Shown: positions 29,657 to 38,402, counted from the first letter of the stretch. The stretch is DNA of 64,000 bases from an uncultured cyanobacterium (GCA_903848645.1 CAINGU010000040.1:1-64000); one strand, 5' to 3'. Translations and numbers: made by a program. Notes: generated from the letters alone by a model not told the origin.

Positions 29657-30071
29657 ATGTTGAATATAGCTAAAATACCTCACATTTCTTGTCTGACTTT
29701 AATAACAACTGCATTTCTAGTTTATGTTTTTAAAGTTGTCAAAACTGATGGTTATTTTGTGCAAAATACCATACAACCTGATGCTTCTTGGTCAAACTTA
29801 GAAGTCAAGGAATTTGGTAAAATAAAATCTGCTAGTCAAGATTTAAGGTATTAAATACTATGTAGATATCAAAAATGGAAATAATAGCAATCCTGGAATC
29901 ACTGAAACTCTGCCCTTCAAGATAAGACAAGGAACTAATCAACAAGTAAAGACTGGAGATATTGTTTATGTTAAAAATGGTACTTGAATCCATGTATTTT
30001 TTAGTGATAATGTCATAGTCAGAAATAATACTGTTTTTAAACACCTAAAATCTGCAAATACCCATTATTGA
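29657..30071 (+). pseudogene. Decayed right-handed beta-helix protein gene
   Basis: Starts with ATG 29657 and a hydrophobic N-terminal anchor (about residues 9-27), then stops at 29852. One base shift restores YYVDIKNGNNSNPG...ETLPFK and GDIVYVKNGT, the usual opening of DUF1565/parallel beta-helix (pectate lyase-like) proteins. An in-frame TGA at 29985-29987 interrupts it where a Tyr or Trp codon would be expected; beyond it the frame gives DNVIVRNNTVFKHL, a beta-helix coil, up to TGA at 30071. So there is a frameshift, a stop and probably a large internal deletion. Intact relatives are polysaccharide-active or binding proteins, which fits the cluster. Confidence 0.7.
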
Positions 30072-30258
30072 TAATAATTCTTAAAAAAGGTAATACTACA
30101 TTATGAAGTGCGGAATATGGGTTTTAATATTTAGTAAATTATTGGTGTAGATAAGTCTATTGACCTCCTAATAAATTAACATTATTAACTAGTGGAATTA
30201 ACTATGATAATTTGGGTATAATAATACTGGTAACAGCTTAAAAAAACCCTAAAACTCT

Positions 30259-32469
30259 ATGGAATCCAGAGAATCTGTTGATATAAATATAACTGCTTAT
30301 TTATTGATGGTCAAACGTCAGTGGCTACCTGCTACTAGCATTTTTTTAGTTACAGTTGTCCTGAGTTTTTTAGCTACTACCCGTCTAAAGCCCTCTTACG
30401 AAGCTGGAGGAAAATTATTATTTAAAATCCCTTCTTTTAACATAGTAGGCTCTAATCTCCAACCTAGTATCACTGACGGAGGAGGAGATTTGAAATCCCT
30501 AGTATCCAGTCAAAATCCTATCAGCACTCAAATGGAGGTGATTACTTCTCCATCTTTGCTGCAAAAGACCATAGACAAACTAAAACTCAAAAATAAAAAA
30601 GGTGAACCCCTAAAATCTGATGAGCTAAAATTAGCCTTGAAGCTAAAAATTGTTGGAGGTACGGACGTATTAGAAATCACATATAAAAGCCGCAAGTCCA
30701 AAGAAACAGCGGCAGTAGTAAATACAATTATGAAGATTTATTTAGAAAATGATATTCTCTCCAGTCGGGCTGAAGCAGAAGCGACTCGTAAATTTATGGA
30801 TAAACAGTTGCCTACAACTCAAGATGCAGTTCGCAGAGCAGAAGTATCCCTCCGCATATTTCAACAGACAAATAATATTGTAAACCTCTCCGAAGAGATC
30901 ATATCAGCAGTTAAAGTGATTGGTAGTTTAAACGAGCAAATTAATAATGTTAAAGCTGAACTAGATCAAGTAACAGCCCAAACTAAAGAACTTAATCAAA
31001 AATTAAATATAACTTCCCAGGACGCGATCTCTATCAGTGCTATCAGTCAATCTCCTGCCATACAAAGTATTCTCAAACAACTTCAAGATACTGAAACACA
31101 ATTAGCAACTGAGCAAAGCCGTTTCCTGGATGATAACCCCACAATTACTAGTCTAGAAGCAAAGAAAATCAATTTAAATAATATTCTCAAACAGCAAATT
31201 ATAGCAACTGTTGGTAGTGATATCAAAGTTTCTCCAGGACTATTGCAGATTGGAGACTTGAAACAAAAATTGATCCAAGATCTTATCCAATCAGAAATGC
31301 AACGGTTGGGATTATATCAAAAATATATCTCTTTATATAAATCTCGATCAGCCTATCAAAAACGGTTGAAAATCATCCCTCAGTTAGCAGAAACTCAGCG
31401 TGAGTTAGAACGAAGAGTTGAAGTTGCCCAATCTACCTATCAAACTATCTTGAAAAAAGTCCAAGATTTACAGGTAGCAGAAAATAATAATACAGCAAAT
31501 GCCCGGATTATTACTCAGGCTGAAGTTCCTGAAAAGCCAGCATCAGGAAGCAAATTAATCATTTTGGCATTAGGAGTCTTGTTAGGATCTTTCTTGGGTA
31601 CTAGCACTATTCTCTTACTAGAAATGAGAGATAGGTCTCTCAAAACCCTACAAGAAGTTAGAGACATATTTGGATATACCTTATTAGGGATTCTTCCCTC
31701 ATTATCAAAAAAGTCTCTTTTACCTTTTCAGAATAAGAATACAGACTCTACAACTCTAGAAATTGCCGCTAAAGATAAACCTCAATCTTTAACTAGCGAA
31801 ATGTACCGAGTCACTCAAGCTAATATCAGATTACTGAGTTCAGATAAAGTCATTAAAAGTATTGTTGTTACTAGTTCTATTTCTAAAGAAGGCAAATCTA
31901 CAGTTGCAGCTAATTTAGCCACAGTCATTGCTCAATTAGGACGCAAAGTTTTATTAATTGATGCAGATTTAAGAGTTCCTGCTCAACATCATTTCTGGGA
32001 AATTACTAGTTCACCAGGATTAAGTGAAGTCCTAGTTGGCCAGGCTGAATACAGTCATGCTATCTCTAGGGTCATGGATAATCTTGATGTTTTACCTGCT
32101 GGGATCAGACCTCCTAATCCCTTAGCTTTACTAGATTCTAACCGGATGGCCGCACTAATTGAGGAGTTTTCCTCTCAATATGATTTTGTCATTGTTGACA
32201 GTCCACCTTTATTAGTTGGCGCTGATGCTGTGACTGTCAGCAAAATGACAGATGGTATTTTGTTAGTTGTTCGGCCTGGGGTGGTTGATCATCATAATGC
32301 TAACACTGCTAAAGAAATGTTAAAACGCTCTAATTATCATGTCTTGGGTTTATTAGTTAATGGCATCATTGAGAAAAATGAACCTAATAATTATTTTTAT
32401 AGTCCAGAAGAATACTATTCTACTTCTAAGCCTAAAAATGTCACCAAAAAAGCTCGGATTAAGGCTTGA
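30259..32469 (+). CDS. Wzc-like polysaccharide co-polymerase and tyrosine autokinase
   Basis: 736 residues. Wzz-type N-terminal domain with a membrane segment at about 18-37, a long periplasmic coiled-coil region, a second segment at about 431-453, then a BY-kinase domain: Walker A SISKEGKST (about 540), Walker A' VLLIDADLRVP (about 565) and Walker B FVIVDSPPLL (about 643). The C-terminus has a tyrosine group (YFYSPEEYY), the usual autophosphorylation site. It controls chain length and export. No Wza-type outer membrane channel or phosphatase gene lies in this cluster. Confidence 0.95.
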   Translation: MESRESVDINITAYLLMVKRQWLPATSIFLVTVVLSFLATTRLKPSYEAGGKLLFKIPSFNIVGSNLQPSITDGGGDLKSLVSSQNPISTQMEVITSPSLLQKTIDKLKLKNKKGEPLKSDELKLALKLKIVGGTDVLEITYKSRKSKETAAVVNTIMKIYLENDILSSRAEAEATRKFMDKQLPTTQDAVRRAEVSLRIFQQTNNIVNLSEEIISAVKVIGSLNEQINNVKAELDQVTAQTKELNQKLNITSQDAISISAISQSPAIQSILKQLQDTETQLATEQSRFLDDNPTITSLEAKKINLNNILKQQIIATVGSDIKVSPGLLQIGDLKQKLIQDLIQSEMQRLGLYQKYISLYKSRSAYQKRLKIIPQLAETQRELERRVEVAQSTYQTILKKVQDLQVAENNNTANARIITQAEVPEKPASGSKLIILALGVLLGSFLGTSTILLLEMRDRSLKTLQEVRDIFGYTLLGILPSLSKKSLLPFQNKNTDSTTLEIAAKDKPQSLTSEMYRVTQANIRLLSSDKVIKSIVVTSSISKEGKSTVAANLATVIAQLGRKVLLIDADLRVPAQHHFWEITSSPGLSEVLVGQAEYSHAISRVMDNLDVLPAGIRPPNPLALLDSNRMAALIEEFSSQYDFVIVDSPPLLVGADAVTVSKMTDGILLVVRPGVVDHHNANTAKEMLKRSNYHVLGLLVNGIIEKNEPNNYFYSPEEYYSTSKPKNVTKKARIKA

Positions 32470-32700
32470 CACTCTCAGGGCTAAAGCCGCTGAGATTCTG
32501 CGGACAGAGTAAACTTAGGTAAAACTAGAAAAAATTGCCGCAAACTGGGGGGTGTCTCAGTCATCGGCTACACAAAGACTGATTAGAGAATACAAACTAG
32601 ATGAGGAAAGACCACAGCGGTTTTAACCGCTCGTGTCGCTTCCCTCTCAGGTCTAAAGACACGCTCGTTTCCCACTTACCGCGAGGTCTTATGATTATTC
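32470..32700. other. Hairpin-rich remnant region, possibly old IS200/IS605-type ends
   Basis: Directly after the wzc-like gene there is a hairpin CTCAGGGCTAAAGCCGCTGAG-type (32474-32494), then an open stretch (32519-32626) without start codon containing LEKIAANWGVSQSSATQRL, HTH-like in look. After it come GCGGTTTTAACCGC and a CGTGTC/GACACG pair. Such subterminal hairpins are common at ends of IS200/IS605 elements in cyanobacteria, but no transposase remains, so the assignment is weak. Confidence 0.3.
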
Positions 32701-32730
32701 TCATCAACCTCAGATGCTCAAAATTAAATC

Positions 32731-33777
32731 ATGCAATTCAGCGAAATTGTTAATAAATTAAGCGAAAATATTCAAGCTCACAGCTTTACCGCTAACCCAG
32801 AACAAAACCCAGAAATTACCGGAGTCGCAGCTATAGATGAAGCTACTACAGGGACTTTTAGCTATATTGAAGGTGCTAAATTTGCCTCATTACTCAGTTC
32901 CACAGGTGCGAGTGCTGTAATTTTGCCCCAGGATGAAAAATTGCAGATGCAAGCCACAGAAAGGGGGATTGCCTGGTTAGCAACCCCAGAACCACGCTTA
33001 TTATTTGCCCAAGCGATCGCTCTGTTTTATCAACCATATCAACCCACCCCAGAAATTCATCCTACCGCAGTTATTCACTCCACAGCTAAAATCGGTAATG
33101 ATGTCTATATTGGCGCTCATGTCGTCGTTCAACCAGGGGTAGAAATTGGCAATCATGCCATTATTCATCCCAATGTCGTAATTTATCCAGAAGTGAAAAT
33201 AGGCGATCGCACTACCTTACACGCTAACTGTACCATCCATGAACGGACTCAAATCGGTGCAGATTGCGTGATTCATAGCGGTGCTGTCATTGGTGCAGAA
33301 GGCTTTGGTTTTGTGCCTACCCGCACGGCTTGGTTCAAAATGGAACAGTCAGGTTACACAGTTTTAGAAGATGGGGTAGAAATTGGCTGCAACAGTGCTG
33401 TTGATCGTCCCGCAGTTGGAGAAACTAGAATTGGCAAAAATACCAAAATTGACAATTTAGTACAGATAGGACATGGGTGTAAAATTGGTGCTGGTTGCGC
33501 TATAGCTGGTCAAGTAGGCATGGCCGGAGGTGTAACAGTAGGAAATCGGGTAATTTTAGCTGGACAGGTGGGAATTGCTAATCAGGCCAAAGTAGGAGAT
33601 GGGGCGATCGCTACAGCCCAAGCTGGTATCATCAGCAGTGTCGCACCTGGAGAAATTGTCTCAGGGACTCCAGCCGTAGCTCATAAACTATACCTCAAGG
33701 TATCTGCGATTTATAGCCGTCTGCCAGAAATATATCAATTCTTTAAACGATTGCAACGGAAATTAGGTAATGGGTAA
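32731..33777 (+). CDS. lpxD: UDP-3-O-acylglucosamine N-acyltransferase LpxD
   Basis: 348 residues: an N-terminal uridine-binding domain followed by a left-handed beta-helix of hexapeptide repeats (IGNDVYIGAHVVVQPGVEIG; IGADCVIHSGAVIGAEGFGF) and the conserved His region VQIGHGCKIGAG. The third step of lipid A synthesis transfers a 3-hydroxyacyl chain to the amine of UDP-glucosamine. It is isolated from lpxA/lpxC/fabZ here. The C-terminal helix is present, so the gene is complete. Confidence 0.95.
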   Translation: MQFSEIVNKLSENIQAHSFTANPEQNPEITGVAAIDEATTGTFSYIEGAKFASLLSSTGASAVILPQDEKLQMQATERGIAWLATPEPRLLFAQAIALFYQPYQPTPEIHPTAVIHSTAKIGNDVYIGAHVVVQPGVEIGNHAIIHPNVVIYPEVKIGDRTTLHANCTIHERTQIGADCVIHSGAVIGAEGFGFVPTRTAWFKMEQSGYTVLEDGVEIGCNSAVDRPAVGETRIGKNTKIDNLVQIGHGCKIGAGCAIAGQVGMAGGVTVGNRVILAGQVGIANQAKVGDGAIATAQAGIISSVAPGEIVSGTPAVAHKLYLKVSAIYSRLPEIYQFFKRLQRKLGNG

Positions 33778-34012
33778 TAGTTTTCTTGAATTTTGCATTA
33801 ATGGATGATTAATTTTTAATAAAAGATAATTTACTACCCTTTGTTGCTATAATGACGATTAATGTATCAGTGAATTACACTAGATACAACAGGTCATTAC
33901 AAATACAAATCTTATTCATAGATCAATACTTATACATGATCAGGTTCAATCAAAGTTCCTGAAATGTTTATATTGATTCTCAATTTTCATGATCAATCTG
34001 TGAGGAGTTAAG

Positions 34013-35818
34013 ATGAACATAAAAATAGCTAGTGCGTGCGGTATAGGTGTGCTGTATTTATTTGCTGGAATATTACCTGCACAAGCGACAGATGGATTCG
34101 TCGAAGGTTTTGCTAGTTTAGGTGAAGATACACATAATAGTCAAACTATCAACCCTTCCGAAATTAGTCAAGAAGGATTAAGTGATCAGAAAGTTACCTC
34201 TTCCGCAACAAAGGACAAAACACAAACAGATTCATCAATAGAACAGGTAACATCCGTATCCCAACTTTCTGATGTTCAGCCTAAAGACTGGGCTTTTAGC
34301 GCATTACAGTCTCTAGTTGAGCGATATGGCTGTATTGCGGGATATCCCAATGGGACATTTCGCGGGAATCGGGCTTTAAGTCGCTATGAATTTGCTGCTG
34401 GTTTAAATGCTTGTTTAGATAGAATTAACGAGCTAATTGCGACTGCCAATGCTGATTTACCATCAAAGCAAGATATAATGACCTTGCGAAAACTGCAAGA
34501 GGACTTTTCTGCCGAATTAGCTACATTACGGGGACGAGTAGATGCAGTAGAAGCACGGACAACAGAATTAGAAAAAAATCAATTTTCGACAACCACTAAA
34601 TTAAGTGGAGAAGCTATTATTTCGGCTATTGGGGCTACAGGGGGTGCTTCTGGAAAGAGTACAAATATAGTTTTAAACAACCGAGTTCGCTTAAATCTAA
34701 CCACCAGTTTTACAGGTAAAGACTTACTGATTACTGGGTTACAAGCTCATAATTTCTTAGGTGGTGTGGATGGTACTGGTAGCGTCCAAAACAGTTTAGG
34801 ATTATCCTCATCTGTCCTGAGTGCCAGCAGCGCCCGAACTAGCTTTGAACCCCAATTTCCGGGAGTTGACCCCAAAAATTTATCCACTGTGGGTGCAAAC
34901 TCAGTTCAGCTTTACAAACTGCTGTATATCTTTCCCGTTGCTAAAAAGTTAACCCTATTTGCGGGGACTGCGGCGGAAGTATCTGATGCTTTCCCTGCGG
35001 TTACACCTTTCTATGGAGAGGGACAAGAATCTATCTCTCGGTTTGCAAATTTAAACCCTGTTGTCCGGGTTTCTGGAGGCACTTCTGGTTCTGGTTTAGC
35101 CTCTGCGGCTGGGTTTATTTACAGTATATCTCCGCAACTGGATCTGAGAGCTTTATATGGTAGTGTCAATGCGAATATTCCTCAAAATGCTGCTGGTTTG
35201 GGTACACCTTTAGGGGCAGGGGTATTTGGTGGTAGTAGTGTTATAGCCACACAATTAACTTTCAAACCCACCAAATCCATAGATATTGGCTTGAACTATG
35301 CCAATAGTTATCACCAAATCAATATTTTGGGTACGGGATTAACTAGTAGTGATATTGGCTCAGATCCCAATACTAGCGGTGCTATGGCAGGTGTGCCGTT
35401 GGGAACACCAGTCACACTCAACTCCTTTGGTGGAACTTTCAATTGGCGATTTTCTCCCAAAGTGTCTTTAGCTGGTTATGGTGCAGCCATGTTTGTGGAT
35501 TCTCCCACCGTGAATGCTTCAACAACTTTCACCAGTTGGATGGTAGGTTTACACTTCAACGATTTAATCAAACAGGGTAACAATGCCGGTTTGATTTTCG
35601 GACAACCTCTTTATCGGACTGATGCTAGTGGATCTGCAACACTTGCTGACGCGGGGGTAAATAGAGCAGTTCCTTATCATTTGGAAGGTTATTACCGTTT
35701 CCGCGTTAATGATCATGTGAGTGTGACTCCAGGTGCAATTGTGCTGTTTAATCCTGAAGGCAATAGTGCCAATGAAACCACAACTATAGGGGTTCTGCGG
35801 ACTACCTTTACTTTCTAG
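34013..35818 (+). CDS. SLH-OprB type iron uptake porin
   Basis: 601 residues. Signal peptide (about 1-25, cut after AQA), a low-complexity spacer, one SLH domain (VQPKDWAFSALQSLVERYGC to LSRYEFAAGLNACLDR), a coiled coil (LRKLQEDFSAELATLRGR) and an OprB-like beta-barrel ending in the terminal aromatic TTFTF. This is the standard cyanobacterial outer membrane porin layout; some members import iron or other inorganic ions. Strong ribosome-binding site (TGAGGAG) before ATG. A stem-loop follows the stop. No convincing Fur box was found in the roughly 235-base upstream region. Confidence 0.95.
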   Translation: MNIKIASACGIGVLYLFAGILPAQATDGFVEGFASLGEDTHNSQTINPSEISQEGLSDQKVTSSATKDKTQTDSSIEQVTSVSQLSDVQPKDWAFSALQSLVERYGCIAGYPNGTFRGNRALSRYEFAAGLNACLDRINELIATANADLPSKQDIMTLRKLQEDFSAELATLRGRVDAVEARTTELEKNQFSTTTKLSGEAIISAIGATGGASGKSTNIVLNNRVRLNLTTSFTGKDLLITGLQAHNFLGGVDGTGSVQNSLGLSSSVLSASSARTSFEPQFPGVDPKNLSTVGANSVQLYKLLYIFPVAKKLTLFAGTAAEVSDAFPAVTPFYGEGQESISRFANLNPVVRVSGGTSGSGLASAAGFIYSISPQLDLRALYGSVNANIPQNAAGLGTPLGAGVFGGSSVIATQLTFKPTKSIDIGLNYANSYHQINILGTGLTSSDIGSDPNTSGAMAGVPLGTPVTLNSFGGTFNWRFSPKVSLAGYGAAMFVDSPTVNASTTFTSWMVGLHFNDLIKQGNNAGLIFGQPLYRTDASGSATLADAGVNRAVPYHLEGYYRFRVNDHVSVTPGAIVLFNPEGNSANETTTIGVLRTTFTF

Positions 35819-35837
35819 ATTAAGAGGTAATTGATCA

Positions 35838-35863
35838 TTGTAAGTCCGAAAAAGGACTTACAA
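35838..35863 (+). terminator. Terminator hairpin of the porin gene
   Basis: A perfect 10-bp stem, TTGTAAGTCC / GGACTTACAA, with a 6-base loop, 20 bases after the stop codon. The downstream TTCTAAACTTT is only moderately T-rich. Confidence 0.65.
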
Positions 35864-35874
35864 TTCTAAACTTT

Positions 35875-36134
35875 GTCGGCATCAGGATATCCAGGATTTG
35901 AGGATTTTTAGGATTGTAATTTATGAATTGTTGGTGGATGTTTATAGTATATTTTTTTCTATTATTACTTTGTCTGAATCAGGATGTCCAGGATTTGAGG
36001 ATGTACAGGATTTTAATTTATCAATTTTTTGTGAATGTTGAAATTTTCTATCATGAAAAAATCTCTATTGCCAATTTTCCAATAAACAATGACATCCTGT
36101 AAATCCTTTAATCGGTGGATATCCTGATTCTGAC
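35875..36134. mobile_element. MITE-like element plus a half copy
   Basis: A complete element runs from 35972 (GTCTGAATCAGGATG) to 36134 (...ATCCTGATTCTGAC); its arms are complementary over about 40 bases with mismatches. Just before it, 35875-35920 repeats the left arm (ATCAGGATATCCAGGATTTG). The terminal sequence is the same as that of the element at 61330-61527. Non-coding, filling the 334-base gap between the porin gene and hisIE. Confidence 0.8.
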
Positions 36135-36152
36135 AATTATTAATAAATTTGC

Positions 36153-36803
36153 CTACTTCCTTCTTTCCTGCAACTTGCGATAAACTGCTTTTAAATCAAC
36201 TTGATGATGCGCCAAAGCTACAAGAGTATGATAAAATAAATCCGCAACTTCACCAGCAATCCCATCGGCATCATCATCCTTGCAGGCCATGACTACCTCG
36301 GAGCTTTCCTCACCAATCTTTTTCAAAATCTTATTATCACCACCGGCAAATAACTTACAGGTATAAGAATCTTCATTAGGGTGATCACGGCGATCGCAGA
36401 TTACCGCAAATAATTGTGATAAACTATCCCCTGGTGGTGGTGTCACCGTGCCATCAACTTGATGAAAACAACTGCGTTCCCCAGTATGACAAGCAATATC
36501 ACCCAATTGCTCCACCCCTATCAAGAGAGCATCACTATCACAGTCATAACGAATACTTTGCACCTTCTGAATATGTCCAGAAGTAGCGCCTTTATGCCAA
36601 AATTCCTGACGGGAACGACTCCAAAACCAGGTTTCCCCAGTTTCTAAAGTCTTTTGTAACGATTCCTGATTCATCCACGCCATCATTAGCACAGTACCAT
36701 CCAAATAATCTTGGATAATTGTCGGCACTAAACCCTTGTCATCGTAGCGAATTTTGTCCACAGGGATAGCAGATGAAAGTGATTGCAGTTCGGGAGAAGA
36801 CAT
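36153..36803 (-). CDS. hisIE: Bifunctional phosphoribosyl-AMP cyclohydrolase / phosphoribosyl-ATP pyrophosphatase
   Basis: 216 residues covering histidine biosynthesis steps 2 and 3. The N-terminal HisI part has [19 protein letters not shown] and the zinc-binding DCDSDALL and [13 protein letters not shown]. The C-terminal HisE part has [18 protein letters not shown] and [16 protein letters not shown], an all-helical MazG-like fold. Both halves are complete. No other his gene is adjacent, the usual scattered arrangement in cyanobacteria. Confidence 0.97.
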   Translation of the reverse strand: MSSPELQSLSSAIPVDKIRYDDKGLVPTIIQDYLDGTVLMMAWMNQESLQKTLETGETWFWSRSRQEFWHKGATSGHIQKVQSIRYDCDSDALLIGVEQLGDIACHTGERSCFHQVDGTVTPPPGDSLSQLFAVICDRRDHPNEDSYTCKLFAGGDNKILKKIGEESSEVVMACKDDDADGIAGEVADLFYHTLVALAHHQVDLKAVYRKLQERRK

Positions 36804-36875
36804 ACCTGTTAATTTACAATAATTCTTGGACTCAAGATACCATAATCTCTAATCATCTGCTGGTAAAGCGATATT

Positions 36876-36965
36876 GACCTCTCCCCCAACCCCTCTCCTG
36901 CAAGGAGAGGGGAGTAAATCTTGCTCCCCCTTCCCTCGTAGGGAAGGGGGCTGGGGGGTTAGGTC
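36876..36965. repeat. C/G-rich palindromic repeat, copy 1
   Basis: Runs from GACCTCTCCCCCAACCCC to GGGGGGTTAGGTC with two inner hairpins (CCTCTCC...GGAGAGG and CCCCCTTCCC...GGGAAGGGGG). The stop codon of the DUF559 gene (36959-36961) lies inside it. A second copy of its left half is at 37389-37428 on the other side of that gene. Confidence 0.8.
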
Positions 36966-37360
36966 TTTTCACAACAAGTTTGATAAATTCGCATCAAAAC
37001 TTGATCAATTTTCTCTGTTATTTCTTCATTTTTAAATCTCAATAAACGCAAACTTCTAGCTGATAAAATTTTATCTCTTTCTATATCATATTCTATTTGT
37101 TGTTCGTGAATTTTTCCATCTATTTCTATGACTAAACTAGCAGCATGACAATAAAAATCTACTATAAAACCATCTATAATTTGTTGACGGCGAAAATGTA
37201 AACCATGCAAGCGGTTGGCGCGAAGATGTTCCCACAAAATTTTTTCTGCTGGTGTCATTTGGCGACGCATTTCTTTGGCGCGTTCGAGTTTTACGGGTTC
37301 TATTTTTTGTCCAATTACTATGTTACGAAGTCGGTCTTTTTTCGGTGGTTGGTTGTTCAT
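36959..37360 (-). CDS. DUF559 domain protein (Vsr/PD-(D/E)XK endonuclease-like fold)
   Basis: 133 residues. Family features: REMRRQMTPAEKILWEHLRA, LHGLHFRRQQIIDGFIVDFY, VIEIDGKIHE and LRLLRFKNEEI. The D of VDFY and the E-x-D of VIEIDG match the restriction-endonuclease-like catalytic pattern of Vsr mismatch nucleases. Function of DUF559 proteins is not established. The gene is bracketed by copies of a palindromic repeat that reach its stop codon on one side and lie about 28 bases upstream of its start on the other. That suggests a repeat-associated mobile unit. Confidence 0.88.
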   Translation of the reverse strand: MNNQPPKKDRLRNIVIGQKIEPVKLERAKEMRRQMTPAEKILWEHLRANRLHGLHFRRQQIIDGFIVDFYCHAASLVIEIDGKIHEQQIEYDIERDKILSARSLRLLRFKNEEITEKIDQVLMRIYQTCCEKT

Positions 37361-37388
37361 TTGTGGGGTGTGTTTTTAGATCGTGTTT

Positions 37389-37428
37389 GACCTCTCCCCC
37401 AGCCCCTCTCCTACGAGGAGAGGGGAGC
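37389..37428. repeat. C/G-rich palindromic repeat, copy 2 (half)
   Basis: GACCTCTCCCCCAGCCCCTC followed by CTACGAGGAGAGGGGAG, nearly identical to the left half of the repeat at 36876-36965. It lies upstream of the DUF559 gene. Confidence 0.8.
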
Positions 37429-37487
37429 AAGTCTTCCTTTATAACTTAGAAAGTTTACTAAACTATTATGCTTATATTTTAAAGTCC

Positions 37488-37588
37488 AGGTGAGCCATCA
37501 AGACTCACCCGAATTACATCATAGTAAAGCCGCTTCTCCTTACTAATCACCCTACCCTCATCCTCAAAACCGATAATTTGATCAAAAA
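37488..37588 (-). pseudogene. Duplicated fragment of the acnB 3' end
   Basis: About 100 bases closely match 38861-38965, the last codons of acnB plus the sequence just beyond its stop. In the acnB frame it reads [17 protein letters not shown], compared with [17 protein letters not shown] in acnB itself, then diverges owing to a 4-base length difference and loses the original stop. Both copies continue into AGGTGAGCCATCAAGA. The two copies flank five small genes. Confidence 0.85.
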
Positions 37589-37598
37589 TATCCTTGAT

Positions 37599-37838
37599 TT
37601 ACCTTAACAAACTTTCAATCTCTTCATCAGTAAACCCAAACTGCCGAAAAATCCGTAAAACATAACCTGGAGACATTTCCCTTGCACCCATATCTATAGG
37701 AACTACTCTCCTTTTCCCTTCAACTTCACGAGTATATAAACAATGATCACCTTTTCCCTCTCTATGAAATGTACAACCTGCTTTTTCTAGTAACTTAATT
37801 AATTCCTTGGGTTTCAAAGAAGGTATATTTTTAGGCAT
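37599..37838 (-). CDS. hicA: HicA-like toxin (mRNA interferase family)
   Basis: 79 residues with the HicA/YcfA double-stranded-RNA-binding-like fold: LKPKELIKLLEKAGCTFHRE, the catalytic-type His in GKGDHCLY, and RVVPIDMG. HicA toxins cleave mRNA and are neutralised by HicB. The start overlaps the upstream hicB stop by eight bases, as expected for a co-translated pair with the antitoxin first. Confidence 0.9.
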   Translation of the reverse strand: MPKNIPSLKPKELIKLLEKAGCTFHREGKGDHCLYTREVEGKRRVVPIDMGAREMSPGYVLRIFRQFGFTDEEIESLLR

Positions 37839-38097
37839 AAACCTTCCTCAATTCATATATCTCTGATTGTTTTTCTTTTTCCTCAACTAACAAAAATTCA
37901 TGTAATTCATCTATAGAAATAGGAGATTTATAAATATTATCTTCTGATTCATAAACATCTTCAAAAGATTCTATTCCTGCCTTTAATTTACTAACTGCAT
38001 CTTCTTGAGTATCTCCTTGTCCAACAATACCATTTTCTAAACACAAACCCACCCAATAACTGGAACTTTGTCTGAGGACAACTGTGTAGAAGTTCAT
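37831..38097 (-). CDS. hicB: HicB-like antitoxin
   Basis: 88 residues. The N-terminal partial RNase H-like fold is recognisable (YTVVLRQSSSYWVGLCLENG, GQGDTQEDAVSKLKAGIES). The C-terminal part is acidic and helical, without an evident HTH, so autoregulation may use another surface or partner. It precedes hicA on the same strand with an eight-base overlap. Confidence 0.88.
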   Translation of the reverse strand: MNFYTVVLRQSSSYWVGLCLENGIVGQGDTQEDAVSKLKAGIESFEDVYESEDNIYKSPISIDELHEFLLVEEKEKQSEIYELRKVYA

Positions 38098-38142
38098 TTT
38101 TGTTTACCTATAGATAATAATATTGCTATCAAGTAACATCAT

Positions 38143-38367
38143 TTAATCACGATTTGGAAGAGTGCGATCTTGACGAATTTCTTGTTGCCATTTTTGTGGA
38201 TCAATTTCCGCAAAAATATTCTTTTTTGAGATTTTTCTTAATGCTTCTGCCATTTTTTGACCATTAGATTTAGTTGCGGTGGTTGATGTTTGTTCTAAAA
38301 AAGTAACCTGCACTTGAAATTGCTTTTGACCATTTTTCGTGAAAAATTCAGGATGTAATTCTATCAT
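38143..38367 (-). CDS. Small antitoxin-like protein
   Basis: 74 residues. The C-terminal segment FAEIDPQKWQQEIRQDRTLP is of a kind often found at the C-terminus of cyanobacterial type II antitoxins, where it wraps the toxin. The N-terminus is not a clear DNA-binding fold. The start has a ribosome-binding site (AGAGGTG). No toxin gene is directly next to it apart from hicA, so it may be an orphan antitoxin. The family assignment is inference. Confidence 0.6.
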   Translation of the reverse strand: MIELHPEFFTKNGQKQFQVQVTFLEQTSTTATKSNGQKMAEALRKISKKNIFAEIDPQKWQQEIRQDRTLPNRD

Positions 38368-38402
38368 TTTTGCACCTCTTTATATTCATAATATTTTCTC
38401 CA

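Noticed and set aside
20161-32469. Heterocyst envelope polysaccharide island
   Set aside because: The priming transferase class fits, but the hepA-type ABC exporter and the expected neighbours are missing. I cannot claim heterocyst function.
33778-34012. Fur box upstream of the iron porin
   Set aside because: A short TTGATTCTCAA dyad is present at 33973-33983 but is too weak to call an operator.
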